In this document: positions 1-10,406 of the stretch, in pieces
Layout: each line of letters opens with the position of its first letter
Numbering within the stretch: position 1 is the stretch's first letter
Source: Carex sylvatica
Taxonomy: Eukaryota > Streptophyta > Magnoliopsida > Poales > Cyperaceae
Direction: 5' to 3'
NCBI GenBank assembly: GCA_964058845.1
Contig: CAXKVR010000113.1
Coordinates: 1 to 35,375, forward strand
Length of the DNA stretch: 35,375 bases
Notes under the pieces: generated by a model
Databases searched by the model: none
The model's input: only the letters and a program-made list of their open reading frames with translations
What the model was told of the DNA's origin: nothing
Position numbers and translations under genes: made by a program

Positions 1-875
1 TACCATAACCTCGCTCAGAAAATCTTACTTCATAAAATTTAATAGACGTATAAAGTTAATTCAAAAAAAATTGTGAGACTGATTTAGGACTCTCTCGTGT
101 GATACTTGTGGCATGTTTATGCACTGTTATGTTCTCTTTCATCCATATAATATGTGAATCTGTGATATTTTTAATTATCTGTAACATAAACCCTTATCTT
201 AATAGAATGCTTACGGTTTTTTTGATCCGAATTTGCTGTAATCTGAGACCAGTGAACGGTGATTATGAAATATTTGCAATCCGAATCCAACTGTCAAACT
301 AGTTCGAAATGCGTGCACGAAAAAATCATATATTTCAAAATGTGTTTACGAAAAACATTCAACCGCTATATTCGAAATTGTAGAGATTTCATGATATTAT
401 TTGCAGCAGATATACTTTCCTCCTTTCCGGTTTCTTTGCCAAATAAAAACTGAGTCAGACCTATTCACCTTGCTACTAGCCTAGGCCCTACGACACCTCC
501 TCGCGTTATTTTAACAATATTTTGTTTAGGGTTTAGGGTTTTCTCTCAAAAAAAAAGCGGATCAAAAAAACAATATTTTGTTTTCTCCCAAAAATAAAAA
601 AGAAGTAAAAATGAATATTTTATTCAATCTATTCCAGCCCGTCATCGCTTTTTTCAAGTTCATTTTGTCAAGCCCTCTCTCTATGACTCTTATTTTGTAG
701 TCATTCATCTTTTTTTTTTCTTTTTTTACAATTTTAAGTACTGTACGTAGATCTCAAACTACCCTACTTAATTTGATAATATAAAATGTTTATATATACT
801 TTAGGACACCTAGTTATCGTGTCGTATATAACTAGGTCATTTTCTTCTGTAGGTTTTACATGTCACATTCCACCA
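1..875. other. Intergenic A+T-rich DNA without a gene
   Basis: No open frame here has codon structure, splice context or recognisable domains, and the short open frames are what A+T-rich DNA gives by chance. The stretch holds poly-T and poly-A runs and one short telomere-like motif, annotated separately. I see nothing else that can be supported. Confidence 0.6.
525..542 (+). repeat. Interstitial telomere-like motif (two TTTAGGG units)
   Basis: Two consecutive copies of the plant telomere heptamer TTTAGGG are followed by TTTT. On the minus strand this reads as a telo-box (AAACCCTAAACCC), a motif found in promoters of plant translation genes and at healed chromosome breaks. No gene start lies next to it, so a regulatory role is not shown. 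Confidence 0.6.
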
Positions 876-2036
876 GCAAAGATTTTTTTTTATAAACCAT
901 AATTAATAAATAAAAAATTACAGAACCAACATAATTGCTTCTTTTTTTCTTGAAAAATTATAAGGATCGAATGGCCCATTCGGTCTCACTATTTTTTTTT
1001 TCAGTTTTCACAAGAATCTGTGTGGCCGATGGTGTAAGAATATTTTTTTTCCCAGACCGAATTAGTCATTCGATCTTGGTTTTTTTTTATTATTATTATC
1101 CCCCATACCGAATTGAGCATTCGGTCTTGATTTTTTTTTTAAAATCACAAGTTTCCTTGTGCACAGAAACATTTTATTTTTGTTGGTGCTAATCTTCTAA
1201 ATATATTGCAGTAATATTATCAATTTTGAATAATTGATATTTCTTTGTTTAGAAAATATTTTGTATTTACATGTGTTAACAAGTTGTCAGAGCAATGTGC
1301 TTAGATACTTAGTGACAAATAAATTATTCGTGTTCGGTTTGATAGATTAAAAATTTGTAATAAATTATTTGGATTCAGTTTGATAGATTAAAAATTTTGT
1401 AATTTAAAAATAATTCAAATTAAATTCAGAATTAATTTTGTCTCACAAGAAAGTAAAATATTTACTCGTAAATAAATGTAAATTATTTACGAATAAAATG
1501 TGAATTACGTCAATGTAAGAACATATATGGTTTAACAACTCGCTCTTAATGTTTGAATTACGTCAATTTAAATGAAGATCACTTTCTTTTACCTCATTTT
1601 ATTTTAATTATTAATTATCTTAATTAAAACACATCTACATATGAATTAAGACAACCAAATAACAACATTATAAAATGAATTAAAATTAGTTTGTATTATA
1701 TAATGAAATAGTCTCAAGTTAACCAATAAATACAAATAACCAACTAGAGAAAATGAAGAGCTACTAGGGTGAAAAAATAATCCATTAATTCACAAGACTG
1801 AATGGCCATTTCAGTCTGTGGAAAAAAAGTGTTATTCGGATCTTCTGTGGCAGCATCCATGAAAAACTGAAAAATGACAAAAATGGTGAAACTGAATGGG
1901 CCATTCGATCTGGGGAAAAGGCAATTCTGGAGACCGAATGTGCCATTCGATTCTTATGATTTTTCAAAAAAAAAAACAATCATGTTGGTTCCTTAATTTT
2001 CCATTTATTAATTATGGTTTATAAAAAAAATTCACC
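876..2036. mobile_element. Foldback element A, palindrome-repeat arms
   Basis: The left arm (about 876-990) is the reverse complement of the right arm (about 1925-2036). Both carry the shared blocks TTTTTTATAAACCATAATTA and GAACCAACAT, a T-run, and GAAAAAT. The arms continue inward as copies of one degenerate palindrome, ACCGAAT-N4-CATTCGGT, at 965-986, 1054-1075 and 1107-1127 on the left, and 1795-1817, 1891-1911 and 1931-1954 on the right. T- or A-rich runs separate them. The middle (about 1140-1790) is plain A+T-rich DNA with no transposase frame. I infer a non-autonomous foldback-type element. Exact ends and a target duplication were not found. Confidence 0.7.
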
Positions 2037-2041
2037 AACAA

Positions 2042-2167
2042 ATGCATATAACGTAGTTGATTTAAATTGTTGTCTTTGTGGGTTTTTATATTAGATTTAA
2101 TCAATATGCATATAACGTAGTTGATTTAAATTGTTCTCGTTGTGGTTTTTTATATTAGATTTAATCA
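2042..2167 (+). repeat. Tandem duplication of a 64-bp unit
   Basis: Two adjacent copies start with ATGCATATAACGTAGTTG at 2042 and 2106 and differ at only a few bases. The duplication begins right beside the right arm of foldback element A. Its function is unknown. Confidence 0.85.
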
Positions 2168-2308
2168 CGGCAGATTTAAGATTTTGATCAGGGGTTTATT
2201 TTGGATAAAAAAATAACGAATCGGATAATTGGATTCAAATCTATTAATTAACTAAATATTAGATAAAACAAGAGAGAAGAATTAAAGAAATTATTCTAAT
2301 TATCTGTT

Positions 2309-2468
2309 TATACTTTAACTTCTAATCTTAATTATTAATTAGAATTAAAGAGACTTACCTTAATTTAACTCAAAATTTTATCTAATTTCAATACTTTAAT
2401 TTCTAATCATAATTATCAATTCGAATTAAAGAAATTTATCCTAATTTAAACTCAAAATTTAACCTATA
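2309..2468 (+). repeat. Two diverged tandem copies of an about 75-bp unit
   Basis: Units at about 2309-2382 and 2388-2468 share ACTTTAA-TTCTAATC, GAATTAAAGA and AACTCAAAATTT blocks in the same order. The sequence is A+T-rich and non-coding. No function can be assigned. Confidence 0.6.
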
Positions 2469-2469
2469 C

Positions 2470-3349
2470 GAATCAGAACTCTAGAGGGGGCAAATAAAAT
2501 TCCAGAAAAAGACAGAGTTGGTCACAACTTATAAACCTTCATAAAAACTCAAAATCCAAAAAAAAAGAGGCAACTCCATAAAAACACATAAGCTCAATGT
2601 AGGTTCGCCCTAAATATAACTATCATTTATATTATTAAATTAAACTCATTTAATGTTTAGTAACATTTTTATTTTTTCGACCTAGCTTTTGATATTTTTA
2701 AACTTAAATTTGAAATAAATGATCAATTACTTCATTTTTTTCCATAAAAATTAGTTCGACGTCGTTACCAAAGACAGCGGGACGAAGAGCCTAAGGGAGG
2801 CTAGCTGCATGCTCAGCCCCGAAGGAGGATTGAAAAATCATACCTCGTTTTCAATTAAATGTTGTGACATTTGCTGATTTTCAACTGCACGTACTTTCGG
2901 CCGCCCTTATAAGATTAAAAAAAAATACATTACCTCACTCGTTCAGTTCAGCCTCCTTATTTTAAATTTCTGATTTCGTCATTAATAGTTGTGGTTAGTT
3001 AACCATCAGGCTTTGACTAAATAAGAAATTATGTTTTCCTAAATATATGATATAATGCGACATTTGATTATTACTGTGATATCTCGGGATTAAATACTTT
3101 TAGTTTGTTAAGTCATAATGATTATTACATTGATGCCCTCAAAATAAACTTTTATTTTCCATAGGTACAATTGTTGTGTCATTTTTAGCCATTAACTAGC
3201 CAAATTGTTTATGCATTATTCAGTTCATTATTTTTAAAGTTGACCCTTTAATTCTTCAGCGCACGGTAATAGAGGTTTGCTTGTAATTAATACCAATATG
3301 AAAAGGAGATTTTACATAATGCCCTCCCTTTTCTTCTCTCTTTCTCCGG
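2470..3349. other. Intergenic DNA, no gene seen
   Basis: This is A+T-rich DNA with a slightly more G+C-rich patch at about 2757-2830. No coding frame, RNA gene or clear repeat was recognised. Confidence 0.5.
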
Positions 3350-3770
3350 AATGTTTTATTAGTAGTAATTAATAGAAAAGAAGAGAGAGAAAGAGAAAAA
3401 GTACACCACTTTTTATTTGAGTAGTAAGATCGGTACAAACAGTACCGATTCTAATTTTTTTTTTTTTGCAGCTTAAAAGTTTGAATCGTTACTGTTTATA
3501 TCGTTTCTAACTTTTTTTTTTTTTTGTAGCTTAAAAGTTTGGATCGGTACAGTTCATACCGATCCAAACTTCTTTTTTTTTTTTTTTTGCGGCTTAAAAG
3601 TTTGGATCAGTACAGTTTATACCGATCTAAACTTTTTTTTTTTTTTGGCAGCTTAAAACAAAACAAAAATTAGAATTGGTACTGCTTGTACCGATCTTAC
3701 TACTCAAATAAAAAGTGGTGTACTCTTTCTCTTTCCCTCTCCTTTTCTATTAATTACTATCAATAAAAAA
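3350..3770. mobile_element. Foldback element B, five palindromes in tandem
   Basis: The outer arms (about 3350-3435 and 3690-3770) are inverted copies, sharing TAATTAATAGAAAAG, a GA-rich tract, GTACACCACTTTTTATT and GAGTAGTAAGATCGGTAC. Between and inside them are five palindromes of consensus GATCGGTAC-N5-GTACCGATC. They are centred near 3439, 3494, 3553, 3616 and 3685, with a repeat of about 55-69 bp. The best (3536-3570) has a 14-bp perfect stem. A 12-16 base T-run plus GCAGCTTAAAA lies between units. The whole could fold into one long hairpin or a row of small ones. No protein is encoded. I infer a foldback or MITE-like element. Confidence 0.75.
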
Positions 3771-3817
3771 TCTCCCTTTTCCTCTCCCTTCCACTCATTC
3801 TTGTTTACTCCTTGTTT

Positions 3818-4861
3818 AATCTCTTTATTTATGTTTTAAAAAATGTACCTGATTTAGAATAATGTAAAATTTTATTTGCTAAAATTAGAAAACATATGTA
3901 AAATCTTTCAACATATGTGTTTTTTCAAAAATACTATTTTATAAAATGTTTTTAATTAAGAGAAGAAGAAAAATGATGTAACAGAAAAGAAAAAAGAAAA
4001 AAAGAAAAAAAGAAAAAAAACAAACTAATTGAAAAACAAGAAACTTAGACCAGCGACAAGTGGCCTAGAGAATTTCAATAAGAATTTGGTTAGTTGGAGG
4101 TTGGTATTTGCTCTAAGATAAATAATAAATTATTTTTATGCGTTGTAATTGTGAAATTTATTTACTGCTAAGTGAATTCACAAAAAACATGACATTTTTA
4201 AAAATACTATTTTATAAAATGTTTTTAATTAAGAGAAGAAGAAAAATGATGTACCAGAAAAGAAAAAAGAAAAAAACAAACTAATTGGAAAACAAGAAAC
4301 TTAGACCAGCGACAAGTGGCCTCGAGAATTGTGAAATTTATTTACTGCTAAGTGAATTCACAAAAACCATGACATTTTTATCTTGTTTTACATATGCTTT
4401 GTTTGGGTAATATACAGAACTAAAAAATGATGGTAATCATCGGTATAATTGATTCTATCAATATACCACTGAGTCTTTATATGCATCTCTTTTAGGTATT
4501 TGACTAAAAGTGTAGCCAAATTTAGTTTTGCTAGGGTTTCATCTCGTATCTTACGATCAAGGTACTAAATCTGAAAAAACAAACAAACGAAATTTGCAAG
4601 CTATGTGCCCTGAGAGTATCTGATTTCTTTTTAATGATATATTTTTTTATAGTAAAATTGTTTCAGTTGTTTTATGACAAATTACTGTTTTCTTTTTTTT
4701 CTTCTCTTAATTAAAAATATTTTATAAAATAATATTTTTGAAAAAACACATATGTTGAAAGATTTTACATATAAGCTAACATATATTTTCTAATTTTAGC
4801 AAATAAATTTTATATTATTCTAAATCAGGTTTATTTTTTAAAACATGATAAATAAAGAGAG
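3818..4861. mobile_element. Non-autonomous element with about 150-bp terminal inverted repeats
   Basis: Sequence 3820-3972 reappears as its reverse complement at about 4692-4860, starting TCTCTTTATTTAT and including CTGATTTAGAATAAT, TTTGCTAAAATTAGAAAA and ACATATGT blocks. The interior has a tandem duplication (unit A 3927-4200, unit B 4201-4380) and about 300 bp of unrelated sequence. No transposase frame is present. The right end lies about 45 bp from the tRNA-Lys gene. No clear target duplication was found, so the superfamily is unassigned. Confidence 0.75.
3927..4380 (+). repeat. Tandem duplication with an internal deletion
   Basis: Unit A (3927-4200) and unit B (4201-4380) are nearly identical, including CAGCGACAAGTGGCCT and TTACTGCTAAGTGAATTC. 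Unit B lacks the 74 bases at about 4075-4148 of unit A. The missing piece is bounded in unit A by AATT on both sides, which fits a deletion between short direct repeats after duplication. Confidence 0.85.
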
Positions 4862-4905
4862 TAAAAAAATTATGTAACAGCAAATAACATTTCATATCAT
4901 TCGAT

Positions 4906-4977
4906 CGCCGTCTGTGGGGATCGAACCCACGACCACGTGGTTAAAAGCCACGCGCTCTACCACTGAGCTAAGACGGC
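4906..4977 (-). tRNA. tRNA-Lys-TTT: tRNA-Lys (anticodon UUU), nuclear cytosolic type
   Basis: The minus strand folds into a full cloverleaf of 72 bases including the discriminator G. The acceptor stem is GCCGTCT/AGACGGC, the D arm GCTC-AGTGGTA-GAGC, the anticodon arm CGTGG-CTTTTAA-CCACG with anticodon TTT, the variable loop TGGTC, and the T arm GTGGG-TTCGATC-CCCAC. The internal Pol III A box (TAGCTCAGTGG) and B box (GGTTCGATCC) are intact. There is no intron and no encoded CCA, as expected for a plant nuclear gene; plastid trnK has a large intron and a different sequence. No T-run terminator lies directly after the 3' end. It decodes AAA/AAG lysine codons in the cytosol. Confidence 0.98.
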
Positions 4978-7477
4978 TTTCATGTTTTTCACAAAGCAAC
5001 ATTATATGTATTTACTAACAAATATTGGAAAATGACTTCTCGTTAGGTCTATTTCTCTATTAAGAGTTTTGATCAAATTGATATAGATGTTTTATTATTC
5101 ACTAAATTTGATTGCTGGGCTACTTATTATTCCAACAACATATCTGTGTTACAAATATATATTAATTTGTACTTTTCAACTTCAATTATTCAGAAACACT
5201 GTTATTAAATTGACAAATTGTAGCGAATGTTAAGTTTAACAATAAATAAATTTAATGCATTCTAATTAACGGATATTGCGGAAAAAAATGTACAGTTTTT
5301 GTTTTTTTGTTTTTAATAAAAAGGCCGGGGCTTGTTTCATATATCAGTTAATTAAATTTAGAAGAATATTTTGTAAAAGAGAAAATTCCTCGCATAGATC
5401 CGTGGATACATTTGATGAGATGATCAGGTGATATGTTCGTTTCATATATTGAAACTTTATATAAATATCAAGTTTTATAAGATTATAAATTCTTATAATG
5501 AAAATTAAATATAAAAATGAAAAAATATACGGTATAGGAAAAATAACGAAGGGGAGAAATCGTGAGAATTGAGTTAATGAGATCCACAATGATATTTTGT
5601 TCAAATACTTAAAAAGGAAGAGATTTTATTTTAGCTTTTGTCGTAGAAAAATATTTTGTAAAATTCCTCACATAAATCCGAGGGTACATTTGATGGCAAT
5701 AGTTGATTTTAAGAGAGGTGGGAGGAGTTGTTTTTTCTTTCTTAGTAAAGATTAGAGGTCAAATCACCAAATTATTTAATATTTACAAAAAAAATATTTC
5801 TGTTGGATTTTTAACTTGATTTTTTATAGAAAAAATTTTATTTTTGTCACTAGACTAAAAACTGATTCGAAGTGAGAGAGGCTGTTGAATCTCTATTTTT
5901 TTTTTATGAAATTTAATACTATTAAAATGGGCATAATTACATAAATTGTTCATATCAAACATTGTCGAATCATGATTCCTAAATATTCTCTTAATTTATA
6001 CATACAAAATTTAATAAGTAATGCAATCTTTCAAAATATTTTATTATATATGTTGCAGGTCGAAAGTTTAAAATTCAAAAGTAATTGTGTTACGACAAAA
6101 ATACCAAGTCCAATCAATACTTAAAATAAATATATTTTTTATAACACACCGCTTCTTCCTGACTTAACAAAACTTAGTCAACAAAATTAAGTCAAAGAGA
6201 ATATGAGCGAAGAGCGTACGAAAAGAAGAGAAAAGAGAATTAACTAGCAAAGAAGGGCAAATAAATGAGACGCATGAGGCTATAGGTACTAGCATATCTA
6301 GCACTAGCCTACTACGTCCCTCTCTGCATGCCTATATAGCTGTATCCATCCACCTATAGCTATACTACGCGCATCATCAATTACATGCATTTAAATAAAG
6401 AATATGTACAACAGCTTGCCAGCTTGGATGTAGCTTCTTCCATAACTCCATCTTCAATTTTAAGCAGAGCCTCTCCTCAAAAAATAAAAATAAAATAAAC
6501 AAATAAGCAGAGCCCTAGTCCTACAATTGGAATTTACAAATCAATTCGTTACAGTTACATGCTTCGATGGAAAGTTGGAAACAATTGAGGGGAAAACGGC
6601 TCTATGGGAATACATTTGCTTAAATTTGATGATTAATTTACCTTCAATTCAGACTTACATGCAATACTTTATTTAGAAATTTTTTTTTTAGAACTGGCTA
6701 AATAATATTATGTGTTATATATGCTTAACTTTGCATTTAGTGTAAGAAGAATTTGGTGTCACACAAGTGCGAAGCCAGACTTTTAATATATGATGGTCAA
6801 ATATGAATGAAAGCAATTATATTTATAGAAACTTTCAGATAACAATGAACTATCGGTGTTAAATTTTCTTCACAAGTGATTCATTTGTATGAAGTTTTAT
6901 AAAAAATTTAGTTCATTTCTAAAACATTAATTAGTAAAAAAAGAAACAACACTGAACTATTGTCTAATAGAACTAACTAATTTGCTCCGTTTCAGTAATC
7001 AAGTTACTCACAATCCAGGTGCTGATTATATGAGCCATTATTCCTGGTAGCTTCTACTAGAATTTTTCAAAAAAAAAACAATATATTTGAGCCATTATTT
7101 GATGGAGTCAATTGAACCAATTAAAAATTTGGATAATTCAGCGAATTGCAAGCAAATAGTGTTGAATGGATGTTATGTCAACAAAAATTACAAAAATATA
7201 TTATAATTAATAGAAGTTTTAATTTAATAAAAAATAATAATTTAGAGAATAACTAATTGAACTTGAAATAATAATTCAGCAGACTAAACCATACTTTTCT
7301 CTAATTTTATTTACTTGACCATAATTTTTAAAGAAAGTCCTTCTACCATCTAATTAGAAATGGATTGCAGAGCAGAACTGCTAAAGTTTGTATAGATTTT
7401 GATGAAACCAGAATCAACAACATTGACCTCTCCTCTATCCCATCCCCTTCCAATTCCATGCATGCACACCTAAGTAC
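4978..7477. other. Intergenic DNA without a recognised gene
   Basis: This is long A+T-rich sequence. The only internal structure I can support is a roughly 45-55 bp direct repeat (5364-5418 and 5650-5695) containing AATATTTTGTAAAA and TACATTTGATG blocks. A somewhat more G+C-balanced patch at 6200-6400 has no coding frame. Confidence 0.5.
5364..5695 (+). repeat. Direct repeat pair 5364-5418 and 5650-5695
   Basis: Both copies contain AATATTTTGTAAAA, then ATTCCTC-CATA-ATCC, then TACATTTGATG. The spacer is about 230 bp and non-coding. It could be the remains of a target or element duplication, but no structure settles this. Confidence 0.6.
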
Positions 7478-7696
7478 GAGTCCGCATCGTCTGCTTTAAC
7501 TCAAAAGAGAATCTTTTCAGTTAATGTCTATGGATCGCCTGATTGTAACCGGAGTCCATCCGGCCTATGCCTACAATATAGAGAGTCTTTAATATTTGTG
7601 CGGATCTAATTTGCACGAATCTTAAATCTGATCGGACGGTCAAGATGTATTAAATCAAAAGATTCCTTTTTGAGTTAGTGCAGAGGATACGAATTC
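7478..7696 (+). mobile_element. MITE family M1, copy 1
   Basis: The terminal inverted repeats are GAGTCCGCATCGTCTGC at the left and, read inward from the right, GAATTCGTATCCTCTGC. Both are followed by TTAACTCAAAA-type sequence. The interior (CGGAGTCCATCCGGCCTATG, GCGGATCTAATTTGCACGAA) matches the reverse complement of 33370-33587 over its full length at roughly 75%. It has no coding capacity. A target duplication is not clear in this copy. Confidence 0.85.
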
Positions 7697-7736
7697 CCCT
7701 AGTAGCTACCTACGTGTACTAATACACACCCACACA

Positions 7737-7750
7737 CTCTCTCTCTCTCT
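7737..7750 (+). repeat. (CT)n microsatellite
   Basis: Seven CT dinucleotides follow an ACAC tract and precede a short TAGTCGC direct repeat. No gene start is recognised nearby, so a promoter role is unproven. Confidence 0.8.
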
Positions 7751-8065
7751 CGCTCACTAGTCGCTAGTCGCTACTATCCAGATGAGGAGAGAGAGTGCCT
7801 GGGGAGGAGGAGTATGTCAAATCGCCGTCTAAAGAGATCTCTTTTGGAATGATCTAGCCTCTCTTGGTACAATAAGAAGTCGCTATCTTTCCTTTGTGTT
7901 GTGTGCCCCATTTTATTTCAATATACACAGCGTGTCAGACCCTATCCCCCCTTCCCTACTTCTTAAACGCCCCCAAAGTCAAAACGAACCTAGCTTGGCA
8001 GTCAATACCTTATAGATAATTTTGTAATCCCCGCTGCCGACTAACCTTCCTTCGTGAAAAATTTT

Positions 8066-8084
8066 ACGAGGCCTCTGGCCTCGT
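8066..8084 (+). repeat. Small perfect hairpin ACGAGGCC-TCT-GGCCTCGT
   Basis: An 8-bp perfect stem with a 3-base loop lies in otherwise A+T-rich sequence. It is not followed by a T-run and has no gene partner. Confidence 0.6.
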
Positions 8085-8099
8085 GTATACATGCTCTTG

Positions 8100-8224
8100 G
8101 GGTGAATATATTGACAGAGTAGTTTTTGCTCCATGCAGGACACGAAGTCCTATGCAGAGGTTCTTCTATTCTGCTGTCCGTGCACTGCATAAAGAAAAAC
8201 TACTCTGTCAGTATTTTTTACCCA
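8100..8224. mobile_element. Short MITE or hairpin element, about 125 bp
   Basis: The left end (GGGTGAATATATTGACAGAG, TAGTTTTTG, then ATGCAG) is repeated inverted at the right end (CTGCAT, AAAAACTACTCTGTCAGTAT, TTTTTACCC). The arms cover about 38 bp and the interior about 50 bp. No coding. The structure fits a very small MITE. Confidence 0.75.
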
Positions 8225-9190
8225 TTTCCCAGGGATTATCTAGCTAGCTAGCTCACATCAAGTCATATAATGCATCTGCACGCTAGGCCTAACTTGTTAG
8301 CTTATAAATTAGGTGCATATATATACTTTTTGTATATTATTGTTCTTTTAAAGAAAACAAAATATTTTTTTGTCTTGTTAGTTGTTATGATAAGAACATA
8401 TATAGTAAATAATTTCCTTACTAATCAAGTACTAAGTCATAATTGTGTAATCTTCAAAACTATTTAGAAGAATTTAAATCGTAATCAGAGTAGATTTAAT
8501 TTCAGCTTCCTCATAACTCGGAAAGAGACACATAACAATCTACAAATGATATTTTATGGCTGATATAGTACAATTTAATTAATTAGCTTAGCTTATTAAT
8601 TATTGCTTGGTATGGTCATTTGGACCACTTACTTTTATTCGACCCAATCAGTTGCCTAAAATTTACCATCTTAGTTCTACCCCGGTTTAATTCATTATTT
8701 GTTGGATTTACATGCCCAACGAGCTAATTACATATAAGTTTACAATTTTACATTAATTCAGATTAAGAGAAAAATTGATTAGACTACTGATGTGACGGTA
8801 CCAACTTAATCATTAATGCATGTGCAATTATCATATTAAGTTAAGGGGAAAAACTACAATAATCTACTCGGTGAAAAAAAAAATTAGAAACAATGCAAAA
8901 GCAAAAACATAAATGAACCAATTAAATAATACAAGAAATGGGACCGCACACATTAAATTAAATCCACCTACATGCATCTAAAGGTAGGGGATGACAGAGT
9001 ATATTATCTGATTAGGAGATCTACTTGAGGTTGAGGAGGCATGTGATGTGATAAACTGACCTCCTTTTTATTTTTGTTGCTCCTATTGACACTACTCGGA
9101 TTCCAACCTCCCCCTCATAATTTTCATCCAATAGAGAGATGCCCATGTGCCACCTTAACCAAGCAACCAAATCTCCCGTGGCACATGACA
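8225..9190. other. Intergenic DNA, nothing recognised
   Basis: No coding frame, RNA gene or repeat could be supported. A short TAGCTAGCTAGC run occurs at about 8240-8252. Confidence 0.5.
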
Positions 9191-9192
9191 TA

Positions 9193-9934
9193 AGGTTCCT
9201 TGTATGACTGGCGATGCATTGAGTCCATCTTATTTATGTCGCTTGAAAATAAGTTACTAGTATTAATGGCGGGAGGACTTTTATAAATGGCAATATAATA
9301 GTCTCAATTTCAAAGGAGTTGATCCAGAAAACTATTTGATTTTCTGTAAAATTATTTGATTCCATCTTATTTATGTAGCTAAAACCGCTGAAAATAAGAT
9401 GGAATCAACGTATAATAGCTAAAACCGCTGAAAAATTATTTGATTCCATCTACGTTGTCATAGTTGTTGTATGTATAAACAACGTATAATAGGATCTACA
9501 TTCATTGATTAATCGATCGAGCAATCTCTCATATATGATTTAATTATTTAAGAAAAAATAATCTTGATTTATTACAACAAGTGCAACTAAGCATTAAACA
9601 GTGTATATATGAGTTTCATAGTCACAAGATTCACGAATAATTCTTTTTTTTTGTGATGTTGAACCGAACGCCGAATCATTCGGTTGACCGAAATTTTACA
9701 AACTTTTTCTGAATTTTATAAGTTATTCGCGAATTTTTTCCATAACAATTCTTTTTTGCTCACTTGCAGGACTAAGATCTCTAATCCGAATAATTCCGAA
9801 TCATTTCTAAATTATACTCGAATTATTTCCGAATCACGAATTTTTGATCTTGCCAAACCGAACCCAAATTTTTTAGGTTCCTTGTATGACTAGTGATGTA
9901 TTGAGTCCATCTTATTTATGCTGCTAGAAAATAA
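9193..9934 (+). repeat. Direct repeat pair (9193-9253, 9875-9934)
   Basis: About 60 bp beginning AGGTTCCTTGTATGACT and including TTGAGTCCATCTTATTTATG is present twice with few changes. Partial echoes of the same TCCATCTTATTTATG block and its inverse lie at 9360-9460. The second copy abuts the end of the repeat element at about 9613-9860. A transposition footprint or a local duplication are both possible. Confidence 0.75.
9613..9860 (+). mobile_element. MITE-like family M2, copy 1
   Basis: It matches 25325-25600 in the same orientation, with shared blocks CATAGTCACAAGATTC, GTGATGT-GAACCGAA, TATTCGCGAATTT, CCATAACA, GGACTNAGATCTCT and TTATTTCCGAATC. The interior is rich in the short motif CGAATAATTC and its relatives. 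No protein is encoded. The ends are approximate. Confidence 0.7.
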
Positions 9935-10406
9935 TGGCTTGGGTTATCAACCTGCACAAGTCGCTACATCCTATGCGCCGCAGAAGATTTAGATTCAATC
10001 TAAAATTGTACCCTACTTGTTTGCTAATCATTTTGTTCTATCTTTGTAATTGCTGCCTCACGAGTCACGAGTGATCAATAATCAATTACTATTGGCGGTA
10101 ACAGAAAGAAATTTTTGTCGATGTATATTACGTTCGTCAGACGAACATCTATGATTGAAAGAAAATAAGCAATTTATTGGGTGAAACGTTTTCGACGCAA
10201 TTAGAATATAGTGATTTTACATTAAATTACTCTGCTTTCATATGGTCGTGCTGATTGTTTGAATTGAAATTTGTAAATCGGAAAAAAATTATATATCTAA
10301 GGTGGAAGTCTAAAAAACTTTGGTTAAAGAATTGCCAATACCTTTTTCTTTCACAAAGCTGCTTTAGGAGGTAAAGTATGATTATATGTCTAATTATAGT
10401 TGAAAC

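Noticed and set aside
4510..4580. Possible captured 5' leader of a ribosomal-type gene (CTAGGGTTTCATCTCG)
   Set aside because: The resemblance is a short motif only. No coding exon follows inside the element.
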